Assembly: GCA_902825875.1 (NCBI GenBank)
Contig: CADECP010000015.1
Span: 97,655 to 161,654 of the forward strand
Reading direction: 5' to 3'
DNA length: 64,000 nucleotides
Source: an uncultured Acidobacteriota bacterium
GTDB taxonomy: Bacteria; Acidobacteriota; Blastocatellia; RBC074
Shown: piece after piece, positions 17,990 through 29,861 of the stretch
Layout: every line of letters begins with the position of its first letter
Position numbering within the stretch: position 1 is the stretch's first letter
Notes under the pieces: generated by a model
The model's input: the letters and a program-made list of their open reading frames with translations, nothing else
Databases searched by the model: none
What the model was told of the DNA's origin: nothing
Position numbers and translations under genes: made by a program

Positions 17990-19096
17990 ATGAAAGTTTT
18001 ATCCATTTTCGGCACGCGCCCCGAAGCCATCAAAATGGCTCCGGTGGTCAAAGAACTCAGTCGGCATTCCGAAATCACCAACAAGGTTTGCGTCACGGCT
18101 CAGCATCGCCAAATGCTTGATCAGGTCTTGTCACTGTTCGCCATCTCGCCCGATTACGATTTGAATTTGATGCAGCCCAACCAATCGCTGGCGCAATTAA
18201 CGGCAGTGGCATTGATGGAATTGGATGTTGTTCTGGATCGGGAGAAGCCGGATTGGGTGCTGACTCAGGGAGACACGACAACGGCAATGGTCGGCGCGCT
18301 GGCTGCGTTTTATCGCGGAGTGAAAGTCGGCCACGTCGAAGCCGGGTTGCGAACCTGGGACAAATCTCAGCCTTTCCCTGAAGAGATCAATCGAAAAATT
18401 GCCGACGCTGTTTGCGATTTGCACTTCGCTCCGACAGTTCAATCCCGCGAAAACCTGCTGCGTGAATCGGCCAACCCGGAAAGCATTATCGTCACCGGCA
18501 ACACTGTGATTGACGCTTTGTTGGAAGTTGCCGCGAAAAATTACGACTGGAACTCCGGCGAACTAGCGGCAGTTCCATTGGATAAACGAATCATTCTGGT
18601 GACGGCTCATCGGCGAGAAAACTTCGGCCAGCCGCTGCTGGAAATCTGTCAGGCATTGAAAGAGATCGCGGCTTGTTCAGCCGATGTCCAAATCGTCTAC
18701 CCGGTTCACCTGAATCCAAATGTGCGGCAAGTTGTAACGGCTGAGCTTGGCGACATTGCCAACATCACGTTGCTGGAACCGCTGGATTATTTACCGTTGG
18801 TGCAGTTGATGAAGGCTTCGGTTTTGGTGCTGACCGATTCCGGCGGCTTGCAGGAAGAGGCGCCTGGATTGGGTAAGCCGGTTTTGGTCTTGCGCGAAGT
18901 TACAGAACGACCGGAAGGCGTCGCAGCCGGAACCGTCCAACTGGTGGGAACCGACAGCAACCGCATTGTCGCAGCGACGATGCGATTGCTGTCGGACGCC
19001 GATGAATACAATCGAATGGCGCGCGCGGTGAATCCTTACGGCGACGGCAAATCCAGCCAGAGAATTGTCGAAAGTTTGCTGTCGTTTGAAAAATAA
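17990..19096 (+). CDS. wecB: UDP-N-acetylglucosamine 2-epimerase (non-hydrolysing)
   Basis: 368 residues, full length. Interconverts UDP-GlcNAc and UDP-ManNAc. Family motifs: [15 protein letters not shown] at the N-terminus, [57 protein letters not shown] and [18 protein letters not shown], which include the UDP-binding and catalytic Asp, Glu and His positions. Start moved to the ATG at 17990, where the conserved [12 protein letters not shown] begins. Last gene of the plus-strand arm, implying that the polymer contains ManNAc or a derivative. Confidence 0.95.
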   Translation: MKVLSIFGTRPEAIKMAPVVKELSRHSEITNKVCVTAQHRQMLDQVLSLFAISPDYDLNLMQPNQSLAQLTAVALMELDVVLDREKPDWVLTQGDTTTAMVGALAAFYRGVKVGHVEAGLRTWDKSQPFPEEINRKIADAVCDLHFAPTVQSRENLLRESANPESIIVTGNTVIDALLEVAAKNYDWNSGELAAVPLDKRIILVTAHRRENFGQPLLEICQALKEIAACSADVQIVYPVHLNPNVRQVVTAELGDIANITLLEPLDYLPLVQLMKASVLVLTDSGGLQEEAPGLGKPVLVLREVTERPEGVAAGTVQLVGTDSNRIVAATMRLLSDADEYNRMARAVNPYGDGKSSQRIVESLLSFEK

Positions 19097-19107
19097 AGAT
19101 TGACCTC

Positions 19108-19136
19108 TTGCAAGTTGAAAACCTGAAACGTAGACT
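19108..19136 (+). promoter_or_regulatory. Candidate promoter for tRNA-Leu
   Basis: TTGCAA (19108-19113), 17-nt spacer, TAGACT (19131-19136), ending 13 nt before the tRNA 5' end, which fits a stable-RNA promoter. Confidence 0.45.
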
Positions 19137-19149
19137 CTGCGCCGTCTTT

Positions 19150-19235
19150 GCCGGGGTGGTGAAATTGGTAGACACACAGGACTTAAAATCCTGAGACTCG
19201 AAAGGGTCGTGCGGGTTCGATTCCCGCCCTCGGCA
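19150..19235 (+). tRNA. tRNA-Leu (UAA anticodon)
   Basis: 86 nt without encoded CCA. Acceptor GCCGGGG pairs with CCTCGGC (one G-U), discriminator A. Anticodon stem CAGGA/TCCTG encloses the loop CTTAAAA, giving anticodon TAA. A long variable arm follows, as in class II tRNAs. The T arm is GCGGG-TTCGATT-CCCGC. Lies between wecB and the convergent GH51 gene. Confidence 0.95.
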
Positions 19236-19278
19236 TTGAACTTTGCCAAACACTTCTTTCTGCGACTCTTCCCAATTC

Positions 19279-20841
19279 TTACTTCAGCTTCAGACGCAAA
19301 ATCGTCAGCGAATGCGCCGGGAATGTGTACGTGAAGCCATTGTTTTCAATCGTCGCGGTGATGTTGCGCGTCGTGGGACGAACTTTCTTGTCATCGCCGA
19401 AGGTGTGCGTGACTTTAAGGTCGGGATGGTTCAACTCCCAAACGCCGACGGCGTTGGTCAACTGACCTTCCTGATTGTCAATCCGAGTCGTCAGGTCTTT
19501 GTCCTTGCTGCGATTCAGCACGTTGACGTAAAGCGTCTTTTCCGCCGCGTTGTAGGTCGTCGAAACGTCCAGGTATTTCAGCGGAGCGCGATTGCCGATC
19601 TTGTACGTGGGCGCGGAAACAAACACATCCAGCGATTGATTGTTTTTCTGTTTGGTGAATTCGACCAGCGGGAAATAAATCGTCTGCAAAAACAGACCTT
19701 GTTTGTTGGTCGTGATCGGCGCGATGACGTTGACCATCTGCGCCAGATTCGCCATCTTCACAATGTCGGCGCGGCGGAAGAACGAATTGAAAAACATCCC
19801 CATCGCCAGCGCGTCTTCGAAGTTATAAACCTCTTCGAGTTTCTTTTCGTTGAAAGCGCGATACCAGACGTTCCATTCGTCGTAAGCGATGTAAATCGGA
19901 CGCGGGTTCTGTTGGCGGTTTTGCACTTCCTTGATCTGAGCCGCCGTGACGTTGATGTAATTATCAATCGTCTGTGACCAAGCCATGAACTTTTCAAAGT
20001 CGTTGTCGCGGTTGTTGATGTAACTGTGAATGGCGATGTAATCAGCCTGGTTTCGCAGCGTTTCCAGCACAGTGCGGTTCCAGTGCATCCAGTCAGCGTT
20101 TGGGCCGTAATTGCTGGAACCGCTGGCAATCAGCTTGATGCTGTTGTCGGTGGAGCGCATCGCTTTTCCGGCTTCGAGCGCGAATTTGGAATACTCTTCG
20201 GCGTTTTTGTGGCCGAGTTGCCACGGGCCGTCAATCTCATTTCCCAGCGCCCAATACTTCACGTTGTAAGGTTTGTCCCGCCCGTTCTTGCGGCGTTGAT
20301 CTGCCCAGTAAGTGTTTTTTTCGACGTTGGTGTATTCAACCCAGTGCCGCGCATCATCAATTGTGCCCAAGCCTGCATTGATGCAAATGTAAGGCTCTGC
20401 GCCGATCACTTCGCAATACTTCAAAAACTCATCGGTGCCAAACCGATTGCTTTCCAGATCATTCCAGGCCAAGTCCATGCGCACCGGGCGCTGGTCTTTC
20501 GGCCCTATGCCGTCTTTCCAGTTGTAACCCGAAGCAAAGTTGCCACCTGGCCAACGCAGAATCGTCACGTTCAGTTGTTTGACGACATCCATCACGTCTT
20601 TGCGATAGCCGTTCGCGTCCGAGAGCGGACTGCCTTCTTCATAAACGCCGCCATAAATCATGCGACCCAGATGTTCGGCGAAATTGCCGAACAAGTGCGG
20701 ATGGATTTCGCCGATGATGCGGTCGGTGTCTATTTTGATGCGGGCTTGCGGCGCTTGGCCTTCGACAGAAGTCAGACTGCCGAACAACAGACAGGCGACG
20801 ATGATCGTAGTGGTGAACAAGCTTTTCGTAACGGGTCGCAT
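19279..20841 (-). CDS. Secreted alpha-L-arabinofuranosidase, GH51
   Basis: 520 residues with a signal peptide (about 1-30, ending near SVEGQA). GH51 retaining enzymes remove alpha-L-arabinofuranosyl side chains from arabinoxylan, arabinan or pectin. The acid/base is Glu202 in [11 protein letters not shown] and the nucleophile is Glu322 in [21 protein letters not shown] near the N-terminus is also typical. AGGAGAATCTAC precedes the ATG. Third gene in a run with two CE1-like esterases, which points to hydrolysis of arabinose-decorated, ester-linked plant polymer outside the cell or in the periplasm. Confidence 0.94.
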   Translation of the reverse strand: MRPVTKSLFTTTIIVACLLFGSLTSVEGQAPQARIKIDTDRIIGEIHPHLFGNFAEHLGRMIYGGVYEEGSPLSDANGYRKDVMDVVKQLNVTILRWPGGNFASGYNWKDGIGPKDQRPVRMDLAWNDLESNRFGTDEFLKYCEVIGAEPYICINAGLGTIDDARHWVEYTNVEKNTYWADQRRKNGRDKPYNVKYWALGNEIDGPWQLGHKNAEEYSKFALEAGKAMRSTDNSIKLIASGSSNYGPNADWMHWNRTVLETLRNQADYIAIHSYINNRDNDFEKFMAWSQTIDNYINVTAAQIKEVQNRQQNPRPIYIAYDEWNVWYRAFNEKKLEEVYNFEDALAMGMFFNSFFRRADIVKMANLAQMVNVIAPITTNKQGLFLQTIYFPLVEFTKQKNNQSLDVFVSAPTYKIGNRAPLKYLDVSTTYNAAEKTLYVNVLNRSKDKDLTTRIDNQEGQLTNAVGVWELNHPDLKVTHTFGDDKKVRPTTRNITATIENNGFTYTFPAHSLTILRLKLK

Positions 20842-20886
20842 GTAGATTCTCCTGTGTTGGTGATGTTTACGATTACTTCTTGCAAC

Positions 20887-23189
<2,303 letters not shown>

Positions 23190-23490
23190 CAATGTCCTCT
23201 TTTACGGATGGGTGAATTATCTGCAACTGCGTGCGTCAGAATTTTTCGACGACTCCTGGCTGTCAAGCTAACCCAACCGGCACGCCTCAAAACACAAGGC
23301 CGAGCGGCTTGGGTGCGCAGGTTCGCCGATGTACAACAGCCACTGCGGCTTCGCCTGACTGTCTGTTGTGACTGACGCGCCTTCTTTGACACTGCTCAGT
23401 TTCACTTTAACCGACACCTGTACGAACGACAATTGACCGACGCTGAGTGATGCCCAATGCGGTCAATGATGTGAGCAATACTGGCATCCG
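23190..23490. other. Intergenic region, no gene seen
   Basis: About 300 nt between the sulfatase remnant and the esterase run. It probably holds the promoter of the esterase operon, but no clear -35/-10 pair stands out. A short minus-strand open frame here has arginine-rich, low-complexity content and no family resemblance. Confidence 0.5.
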
Positions 23491-23691
23491 CTACGTCACG
23501 ATAAAGCGCGGTTTGTGCTGGTTCATCCCTTTGTCCCGGTCATCGAGTTTGGCTTGCAGCTCCTTCGCCTTGTCCTGATGTTCGTAAAACAGGTTGCGCC
23601 GCTCGCCCGGATCGCGTTCGAGATCGAAGGGCGAGACGCCGAGCAAAACAAGAAATAAAGTTGCAGGGAAAAGTCGGGCGAATCGTTTCAT
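23491..23691 (-). pseudogene. Sulfatase remnant: signal peptide joined to a sulfatase C-terminal tail
   Basis: 66 codons. Residues 1-20 look like a signal peptide (MKRFARLFPATLFLVLLG). The next residues match the extreme C-terminus of sulfatases: FDLERDPGERRNLFYEHQDK, i.e. the DPxExxNL motif plus the helical tail. Everything between, including the formylglycine site, is missing, which is best explained by a large internal deletion. The ATG overlaps the stop of the upstream sulfatase (ATGA), so the frame may still be translated by coupling. It could also be a small secreted protein, but that is less likely. Confidence 0.65.
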
Positions 23692-25094
23692 TTCTTCGGT
23701 GGTATCCGCGCATCCAAATGATTTTGCACCGGCGGAATTCCTTTTTTGTGCTCTTCGGCCAAACGGCGCATTTCCGCAATCACTTCAGGATGCTGCGCGG
23801 CGATGTTGTATTTTTCCGAGGGGTCAACATCGAGGTTGTACAACTCCGGCGTCGGATGCATCACGGGCGCTCCGCCGCCGTATTCTGCTTGCGTGATGAA
23901 ATGCGCCTTGAATGAACCGTGACGCAATGCCATCAATCGGGAGCCGCGCCAGTACGGCATCATCTGACGCGGGCTGTTACCTTTGCTCAGCAACGGCGCA
24001 CTCAAATCATAACCATCCAGCACACGATCCTTCGGAGCCGCTGTACCCGCCATCGCGCAAAACGTCGGCAGCAAATCCATCGTCGAGCCAATGCCCGTGA
24101 CGACGCCGGGTTTGAGCGTGCCGGGCTGCCAGAAAATCGTTGGTTCGCGCATGCCGCCTTCGTACGTGCCGCCCTTCGCGCCGCGCAACAATCCTGCGGA
24201 ACCGCCCTGTTCATCGAACAACGCCCACGGTCCGTTGTCGCTGGTGAAGACAACCAGCGTGTTGCGGTCGAGTTTCATTTGCCGCAGCGTGTAGAGCAAG
24301 CGACCGACGTTCGCATCAAGTTCTTCAATCACATCGCCGTAAAGCCCGCGCTGGCTTTTGTTCTCGAATTTCTTCGAGCGAAACAGCGGCATGTGCGGCA
24401 TCGAATGCGCGAGGTATAGGAAAAACGGTTTGTTCTTGTTCGCGCTGATGAACTTGATCGCTTCGTCGGTGTAGCGTTCCGTAAGCGTCGTTTGATCTGC
24501 CGGGCGTTCGACGATTTGTTCATTCCGCATCAACGGCACATTCCAATATTCGCGCTTCGGATTTTTCAGCGAACGAAAATAGTTTTCGCGCGGCGTCGCA
24601 ACGAAGGTCGCGTCCATATCGTTGGAATACGGAATGCCGAAATACGAATCAAAGCCCTGCTTCATCGGCAGGAATTCCGACTGCCAACCGAGATGCCATT
24701 TACCAATCGCGGCGGTTGCATAGCCTTTCGTTTTCAGCAATTCGGCAATCGTGATTTCGCTCGACGGCAAACCATCGGCGGAATCAGGAAACAACACGCG
24801 GCGCGTGTCGGAATACATGCCGGTGCGAATCGGCAAGCGTCCGGTCAGCAAGGCCGCGCGGCTCGGCGTACACACCGAATCGGCGGAATAAAAACTGGTC
24901 CAGCGTTGTCCTTCGGCGGCCATACGATCCAAATGCGGCGTGCGAATCGTCGGGTTGCCGAAGCTGCCCAAATCGCCATAACCGAGATCGTCGCAAAAGA
25001 TCACGACAAAGTTGGGCGGACGTTTGTTGGATTGGGCGAAAGCAAGCGAAGTCAGGAAAAGCAGGGCAATACATCGGAAAATGATGGTTTTCAT
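23688..25094 (-). CDS. Secreted sulfatase (formylglycine-dependent, arylsulfatase family)
   Basis: 468 residues from the ATG at 25094 (GGAG 9 nt upstream; an earlier ATG at 25109 is possible). Signal peptide about 1-20. Metal-binding Asp pair in VIFCDDLGYGD (35-36), and the C-type formylglycine motif CTPSR with Cys75 matured by an FGE/anaerobic enzyme. AAIGKWHLGW and VFTSDNGPW supply further active-site residues. The C-terminal ELYNLDVDPSEKYN motif is intact, so the gene is complete. It removes sulfate esters from carbohydrates or aryl compounds; the nearby esterases and GH51 suggest a polysaccharide substrate. Confidence 0.93.
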   Translation of the reverse strand: MKTIIFRCIALLFLTSLAFAQSNKRPPNFVVIFCDDLGYGDLGSFGNPTIRTPHLDRMAAEGQRWTSFYSADSVCTPSRAALLTGRLPIRTGMYSDTRRVLFPDSADGLPSSEITIAELLKTKGYATAAIGKWHLGWQSEFLPMKQGFDSYFGIPYSNDMDATFVATPRENYFRSLKNPKREYWNVPLMRNEQIVERPADQTTLTERYTDEAIKFISANKNKPFFLYLAHSMPHMPLFRSKKFENKSQRGLYGDVIEELDANVGRLLYTLRQMKLDRNTLVVFTSDNGPWALFDEQGGSAGLLRGAKGGTYEGGMREPTIFWQPGTLKPGVVTGIGSTMDLLPTFCAMAGTAAPKDRVLDGYDLSAPLLSKGNSPRQMMPYWRGSRLMALRHGSFKAHFITQAEYGGGAPVMHPTPELYNLDVDPSEKYNIAAQHPEVIAEMRRLAEEHKKGIPPVQNHLDARIPPKK

Positions 25095-25505
25095 ACCCAA
25101 AGTCTCCATTCTTGGTGTGGTTAAAAGCAAAAATGCAGGTGCTGTTTACAAAGACTGGAATAAAAGGTTTTTGACGACAGCCCGTAAAAATAATTGTGAA
25201 AGCTTCTGACTGAGTTCATCGCACCGGTTGTCACTTTTTGCAACCTCTATCGTTTCTTTTGGTTTTGGCAGAAGCAAATTGCCGTTGCGTTCACTCAACG
25301 CAAAGAGGTTTTAGAGCGTGACAAATTGGGTGGTTTGAAATTGATGTCTGGCGTGTCTTGTCGTATCCAGCGGGCAAAGGTAAAGTGCGGCTTCGATCAA
25401 ATCCTAAATTTCCATTCCGTCAAATTGCAAAATCGTTGTTGACTGTGTTGGCCATCGTGGCAGCGGTTTGCGGTTTGTCGAGCATTCAGGAGGAGTCCAT
25501 CAACA
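25095..25505. other. Divergent intergenic region between sulfatase and SDR genes
   Basis: About 410 nt. Apart from the palindrome at 25285-25303 and the strong ribosome site before the SDR, nothing recognisable is seen. A plus-strand open frame that starts at 25358 and runs into the SDR gene in another frame is judged spurious. Confidence 0.5.
25285..25303. promoter_or_regulatory. Possible operator palindrome
   Basis: TTGCGTT-N5-AACGCAA, a perfect 7-bp inverted repeat about 200 nt before the SDR start, with the size of a dimeric repressor site. No regulator for it is seen in the window. Confidence 0.3.
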
Positions 25506-26270
25506 ATGCAAATCAGTGGGAATACGTTTTTAGTTTCCGGCGGAGCTTCCGGTTTGGGGGGCGCGACTTCACGATTGTTGGCGGCCAGCGGAGCTTTTGT
25601 CGTTATCGCCGACATCAACAAAGAAAAAGGCGATGCTCTGGCTAAAGAACTTGGTTTGAATGCGATATTCGTCGAAACCAACGTCACCGATGAAGAGAGC
25701 GTTCAGAACGCTGTGGCCAAAACCGCCTTGTTCGGTCCTTTGCGCGGAGCGATCAATTGCGCGGGCATTGGCACTGGCGAAAAGACTGTCGGAAAAGATG
25801 GCCCGCATTCGCTGGCTTCGTTCAAACGAGTCATCGAAGTAAATTTGATTGGCACGTTCAACGTCATTCGATTGGCTGCTGCGCAAATGTCTTCGCAGGA
25901 ACCGAACGCTTCCGGCGAACGCGGAGTGATCATCAACACGGCTTCGATTGCGGCGTTCGACGGGCAGATTGGACAAGCGGCTTATTCGGCGTCGAAAGGT
26001 GGCATCGTCGGCATGACTTTGCCGATTGCGCGCGATCTGGCCAGGACTGGAATTCGTGTTGTGACCATCGCGCCGGGCTTGTTCGACACTCCGTTGTTGG
26101 CCGGGCTGTCAGAAGATGTAAGGAAAGTTTTGGGTTCGCAAGTTCCTTTCCCGCCACGTTTGGGCGATCCGGCGGAATACGCTGCATTGGCCAAACACAT
26201 CATCGAAAACGAAATGCTCAATGGCGAAGTCATTCGTCTGGACGGCGCGCTGCGTATGCCGCCGAAATAA
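25506..26270 (+). CDS. SDR dehydrogenase, 3-hydroxyacyl-CoA dehydrogenase type II-like
   Basis: 254 residues. Classical short-chain dehydrogenase: NAD-binding [10 protein letters not shown] (11-20), NCAGIG (about 84-89), catalytic Ser147, Tyr160 and Lys164 (AAYSASKGG). DINKEKG after beta-2 favours NAD over NADP. The overall pattern, including [10 protein letters not shown], is that of 17-beta-HSD10/3-hydroxyacyl-CoA dehydrogenase type II, which oxidises 3-hydroxyacyl-CoA. AGGAGGAG about 10 nt before the ATG is a strong ribosome site. First gene of a plus-strand group with an acyl-CoA dehydrogenase. Confidence 0.88.
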   Translation: MQISGNTFLVSGGASGLGGATSRLLAASGAFVVIADINKEKGDALAKELGLNAIFVETNVTDEESVQNAVAKTALFGPLRGAINCAGIGTGEKTVGKDGPHSLASFKRVIEVNLIGTFNVIRLAAAQMSSQEPNASGERGVIINTASIAAFDGQIGQAAYSASKGGIVGMTLPIARDLARTGIRVVTIAPGLFDTPLLAGLSEDVRKVLGSQVPFPPRLGDPAEYAALAKHIIENEMLNGEVIRLDGALRMPPK

Positions 26271-26366
26271 GAAAACCGTAGACAGGATTTATGGGATTTT
26301 TCAGGATTGTTTTTCATCCCGCAGAGTTCTGTGAACCCTGTTCAATTTCGACTGGAGACATTACCC

Positions 26367-26828
26367 GTGAATAAACTGTTCAAGTTGTGTGTTCTGACCG
26401 TCATTCTTTTGACTGCTTCAATCGTCGCTTCTGCTCAAGCGACTCCGCCGCCAGCGCCGACCATCGCGCCCAGCCCTTCGTTGGTCAAAGACGGCAAGTG
26501 TTATGAAATTCGCACCTACATTGCCGCGCCCGGCAAGCTGGAAGACCTACACAAACGATTCCGCGACCACACGATCAAGCTGTTCAAAAAACATGGCATG
26601 GAAGTCGTAGGTTTCTGGGGGCCGACTGACAAGGAAAAAGGTTCTGAAAACACTTTGGTTTATGTGATGGCTTATCCAAACCGCGAAGCGCGCGACAAAG
26701 CCTGGAGAGCGTTTGCCGCCGATCCCGAATGGCAAAAAGCTCGCACCGAAAGCGAAAAGAACGGCAGGCTGGCTGAAAAAGTCGAATCCGTGATTTTGGG
26801 TGCGACCGATTACTCACCGATCAAATGA
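26367..26828 (+). CDS. Secreted NIPSNAP-family protein
   Basis: 153 residues from a GTG at 26367, with GGAGA 10 nt upstream; the longer frame from 26307 lacks a ribosome site. Signal peptide about 1-24 (ending ASAQA). The rest is a NIPSNAP domain of the dimeric alpha-beta barrel fold: [42 protein letters not shown]. The biochemical role of these proteins is not established. Follows the SDR closely and precedes the TPP enzyme. Confidence 0.83.
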   Translation: MNKLFKLCVLTVILLTASIVASAQATPPPAPTIAPSPSLVKDGKCYEIRTYIAAPGKLEDLHKRFRDHTIKLFKKHGMEVVGFWGPTDKEKGSENTLVYVMAYPNREARDKAWRAFAADPEWQKARTESEKNGRLAEKVESVILGATDYSPIK

Positions 26829-26899
26829 GTTCACAGTTCGCGGTTCGCAGTTCACCGTTTGGTTGAACTGCGAACCGCGAACTGTGAACCGTGAACTGA
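26829..26899. repeat. Intergenic hairpin built from short tandem words
   Basis: Left arm 26829-26857 (gttcacagttcgcggttcgc ...) pairs with the right arm ending near 26890 over about 25 bp. Each arm is made of several versions of GTTCGC/GTTCAC or their complement. It sits just before the ATG of the next gene and lacks a T tract. Confidence 0.7.
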
Positions 26900-26902
26900 A
26901 CA

Positions 26903-28444
26903 ATGAACGGAGCCGAAAGTTTAATCAGCACTCTGATTGGCGCTGGCGTCAACGTCTGTTTCGCCAATCCGGGCACGACCGAAATGCCTATGGTGCAGGC
27001 GTTGGACAGCGTTCCCGGAATGCGTGCCGTGCTGTGTCTGTTTGAAGGCGTGGCGACCGGCGCTGCTGATGGTTATGCGCGAATGACCGGCAAGCCGGGT
27101 TTGACCTTGCTGCATTTGGGGCCGGGTTTTGCCAACGGCATCGCTTACCTGCACGACGCCAAACGCGCGCGTTCACCGATTGTGAACCTGATTGGAGATC
27201 ACGCTTCGTGGCATTTGCCAGCCGATGCGCCACTGACCAGCGATATTGTTTCGCTGGCTAATCCGGTTTCGCATTGGGTTCGTCGCAGCAACTCCGCCGA
27301 AGAAATTGCAGGTGACGCAGCCGAAGCCATCGCGCTGGCTTCGGTCAAACCGGGCAGCATCGCCACGCTGATTGTCCCGCATGACGCCCAACTGGAAGCG
27401 GCGAGTCGCACGGTTGCTGTGACAGCCGTCGCCTCGCCGTCAGCCGTCAGCGACGAAGCGATCAAGCTAGCAGCGGAAACTTTACGCGGAGAATCGGCGG
27501 CGTTGTTTTTGGGAGCTTACGCATTGCGCGAACGCGGATTGAAAGCCGTCGCGCGAATTGCTGCTGCGACTGGTTGCAAATTGATCTGCGAATCGTTTCC
27601 TGCTCGATGGGAACGCGGCGTCGGCACACCGATTATTGAGCGGCTGCCCTATTTCCCCGAACCAGCTATGGCCGCGCTTGCGCCGTATAAATCCATCGTG
27701 CTGGCCGGAGCGCGCTCGCCGGTTTCTTTCTTCGGCTATCCGGGCTTGCCGAGTTATTTCATTTCGCCGAAGCAAAACACAGTCACGCTGGCTTCGCCGG
27801 TTGAAGATGTCGAAGCGGCGCTTGAAGCCCTGGCAGATTCACTGAACGCGCCGCACGACGTAACGGCCAACTCAGAATTGCAACTGCCGCAGCTTCCGAC
27901 CGGCAAACTGACGCCTGAAACTTTGTCGGCAGTCGTCGCCGCGTTGTTGCCGGAAAACTGCATCGTCATGGACGAAAGCAACACCAGCATGGGACCGTTC
28001 ACCAAACTGGCTCAATCGGTTCGACCGCACACAGCTTTGTTTCAACCGGGCGGAGCCATCGGTTTGGGATTTCCTTGCTCTACCGGAGCCGCCGTCGCTT
28101 GCCCGGATCGCACAGTCATTAACCTGCAATCCGACGGCAGCGGAATGTACACATTGCAAGCCTTGTGGACTCAGGCGCGCGAAGGCTTGAACGTCAAAAC
28201 GATTGTGCTGAATAACCAGAGCTACAGGATTTTGGGAATCGAATTGATGCGCGCCGGAGTTAAGGAACTCAGCTCGCTGGCCAAGAGCTTGATCGGACTC
28301 AACAATCCGCCGATTGATTGGGTCAGCCTGTCGAAAGGTTTGGGCGTGCCAGCCGTGCGCGTCGAATCCGCCGAAACGTTGGCGAAGGAGTTGAGTCGCG
28401 CTCTAGCTGAAGCTGGGCCGCAGTTGATCGAAGCCGTTTTATAA
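26903..28444 (+). CDS. Thiamine-diphosphate-dependent enzyme, acetolactate synthase large-subunit-like
   Basis: 513 residues, somewhat shorter than biosynthetic IlvB (about 560-600). All three ThDP-fold domains are present: Pyr domain with the activating Glu48 in [17 protein letters not shown], central domain (about 185-335), and PP domain with [15 protein letters not shown] and NNQSYRI, the metal/ThDP motif. It resembles acetolactate synthase/benzoylformate decarboxylase-like proteins. Among acyl-CoA genes it may be a 2-hydroxyacyl or 2-oxo acid lyase rather than an amino acid enzyme (inference). No regulatory small subunit is nearby. Confidence 0.85.
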   Translation: MNGAESLISTLIGAGVNVCFANPGTTEMPMVQALDSVPGMRAVLCLFEGVATGAADGYARMTGKPGLTLLHLGPGFANGIAYLHDAKRARSPIVNLIGDHASWHLPADAPLTSDIVSLANPVSHWVRRSNSAEEIAGDAAEAIALASVKPGSIATLIVPHDAQLEAASRTVAVTAVASPSAVSDEAIKLAAETLRGESAALFLGAYALRERGLKAVARIAAATGCKLICESFPARWERGVGTPIIERLPYFPEPAMAALAPYKSIVLAGARSPVSFFGYPGLPSYFISPKQNTVTLASPVEDVEAALEALADSLNAPHDVTANSELQLPQLPTGKLTPETLSAVVAALLPENCIVMDESNTSMGPFTKLAQSVRPHTALFQPGGAIGLGFPCSTGAAVACPDRTVINLQSDGSGMYTLQALWTQAREGLNVKTIVLNNQSYRILGIELMRAGVKELSSLAKSLIGLNNPPIDWVSLSKGLGVPAVRVESAETLAKELSRALAEAGPQLIEAVL

Positions 28445-28464
28445 CTATTAAAGGAGCACCTGCT

Positions 28465-29667
28465 ATGAATTTTGAATACTCAGACAAGGTCAAATATCTG
28501 CAACAGAAGCTCTCGGCCTTTATGGACGAGTACATTTATCCGAACGAAGCGACGTATTACGAACAGAACCACACGGGCGAACGCTGGAAAGTCATTCAAA
28601 TCATCGAAGACTTGAAACCCAAAGCCAAAGCTGAGGGATTGTGGAATCTGTTTTTGCCGGAAAGCGGACATGGCGCAGGGTTGACCAATCTGGAATACGC
28701 TCCGCTGTGCGAAATTATGGGGCGCGCTCCATGGTCGGCGGAAGTGTTCAATTGCTCTGCGCCGGACACCGGCAACATGGAAGTCATCTCGCGTTACGGA
28801 ACCGAAGAGCAGCAAAAACAATGGCTGCGTCCATTGTTGGATGGCGAGATTCGTTCGTGTTTTGCCATGACCGAGCCTGAAGTGGCTTCGTCGGACGCAA
28901 CCAACATTCAATCCAGCATCAAACGCGAAGGCGACGAATACGTCATCAACGGTCGCAAATGGTGGACTTCTGGAGCGGGCGATCCGCGCTGTAAGATTGC
29001 CATTTTCATGGGCAAAACCGATCCCAGCGCGGCTACGCATAAACAGCAGTCCATGATTTTGGTTCCGATGGACGCGCCGGGCGTCAAAGTTTTGCGAATG
29101 CTGAATGTGTTTGGTTACGACGACGCTCCGCACGGCCACGCCGAAGTGTTGTTTGAAAACGTCCGTGTGCCCGCGTCAAACATTTTGCTGGGCGAAGGAC
29201 GTGGCTTTGAAATCGCTCAAGGCCGTTTGGGGCCAGGGCGAATTCATCACTGTATGCGTTCGATTGGACTGGCCGAACGCGCTCTGGAAGCGATGTGCCA
29301 GCGAGTCAAACATCGCGTGGCTTTCGGCAAAACGTTGGCAGAGCAGGGAACGATTCGCGCCGACATCGCCAATTCCCGAATTGAAATCGAGCAGGCTCGG
29401 CTGCTGACCTTGAAAGCGGCTTATATGATGGACACGGTTGGCAACAAAGCGGCTCGTGCGGAAATTGCGATGATTAAGGTTGTTGCGCCGAATATGGCTC
29501 TGCGAGTGATTGATCGCGCATTGCAGGCGCACGGTGGCGGCGGAGTCAGTCAGGATTTCTTCTTGGCCAACAGTTGGGCGCACCAGCGGACTTTGAGATT
29601 TGCCGACGGCCCGGACGAAGTTCACCGCGAATCCATTGCCAAGCTGGAATTGAAAAAGTCCGAGTGA
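28465..29667 (+). CDS. Acyl-CoA dehydrogenase (ACAD10/11-like)
   Basis: 400 residues, full length. FAD enzyme introducing the alpha-beta double bond in acyl-Co[21 protein letters not shown] binds the flavin/substrate, [30 protein letters not shown] and [15 protein letters not shown] are typical of the ACAD10/11-type bacterial group for branched or long chains. AAAGGAGCACCT precedes the ATG. Begins 20 nt after the TPP enzyme, probably co-transcribed with it. A terminator follows. Confidence 0.94.
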   Translation: MNFEYSDKVKYLQQKLSAFMDEYIYPNEATYYEQNHTGERWKVIQIIEDLKPKAKAEGLWNLFLPESGHGAGLTNLEYAPLCEIMGRAPWSAEVFNCSAPDTGNMEVISRYGTEEQQKQWLRPLLDGEIRSCFAMTEPEVASSDATNIQSSIKREGDEYVINGRKWWTSGAGDPRCKIAIFMGKTDPSAATHKQQSMILVPMDAPGVKVLRMLNVFGYDDAPHGHAEVLFENVRVPASNILLGEGRGFEIAQGRLGPGRIHHCMRSIGLAERALEAMCQRVKHRVAFGKTLAEQGTIRADIANSRIEIEQARLLTLKAAYMMDTVGNKAARAEIAMIKVVAPNMALRVIDRALQAHGGGGVSQDFFLANSWAHQRTLRFADGPDEVHRESIAKLELKKSE

Positions 29668-29709
29668 ATTTCCGGTGAAATTATTCTCCGAGTAGCTGCC
29701 GAGAAAATG

Positions 29710-29750
29710 AAAAGCGTCTCAAAAACTGTGCAGTGATTGGGACGCTTTTG
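29710..29750 (+). terminator. Rho-independent terminator after the acyl-CoA dehydrogenase
   Basis: AAAAGCGTC near 29710-29718 pairs with GACGCTTTT (29741-29749), with a loop of about 20 nt and a short T run inside the 3' arm. Confidence 0.6.
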
Positions 29751-29778
29751 CGTTCAGGATTCAATCGAAAAGATTTGC

Positions 29779-29806
29779 TTGCATCTGACCGGGTTGGAAT
29801 TAGAAT
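29779..29806 (+). promoter_or_regulatory. Candidate promoter for the sigma-factor gene
   Basis: TTGCAT (29779-29784), 16-nt spacer, TAGAAT (29801-29806), 56 nt before the sigma-factor ATG at 29862. Confidence 0.4.
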
Positions 29807-29861
29807 ACGCCCGGCTTTTGACCCCAGAAGCCTTAACGTTACGAACTTAACATTTGCTGAG

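Noticed and set aside
18791..19253. Minus-strand open frames reading through tRNA-Leu and wecB
   Set aside because: They run antisense to a tRNA with complete cloverleaf and to wecB; no independent support.
25358..25645. 95-codon open frame with a hydrophobic stretch before and over the SDR start
   Set aside because: Overlaps the SDR in another frame, lacks a ribosome site and its second half is a frame shadow.
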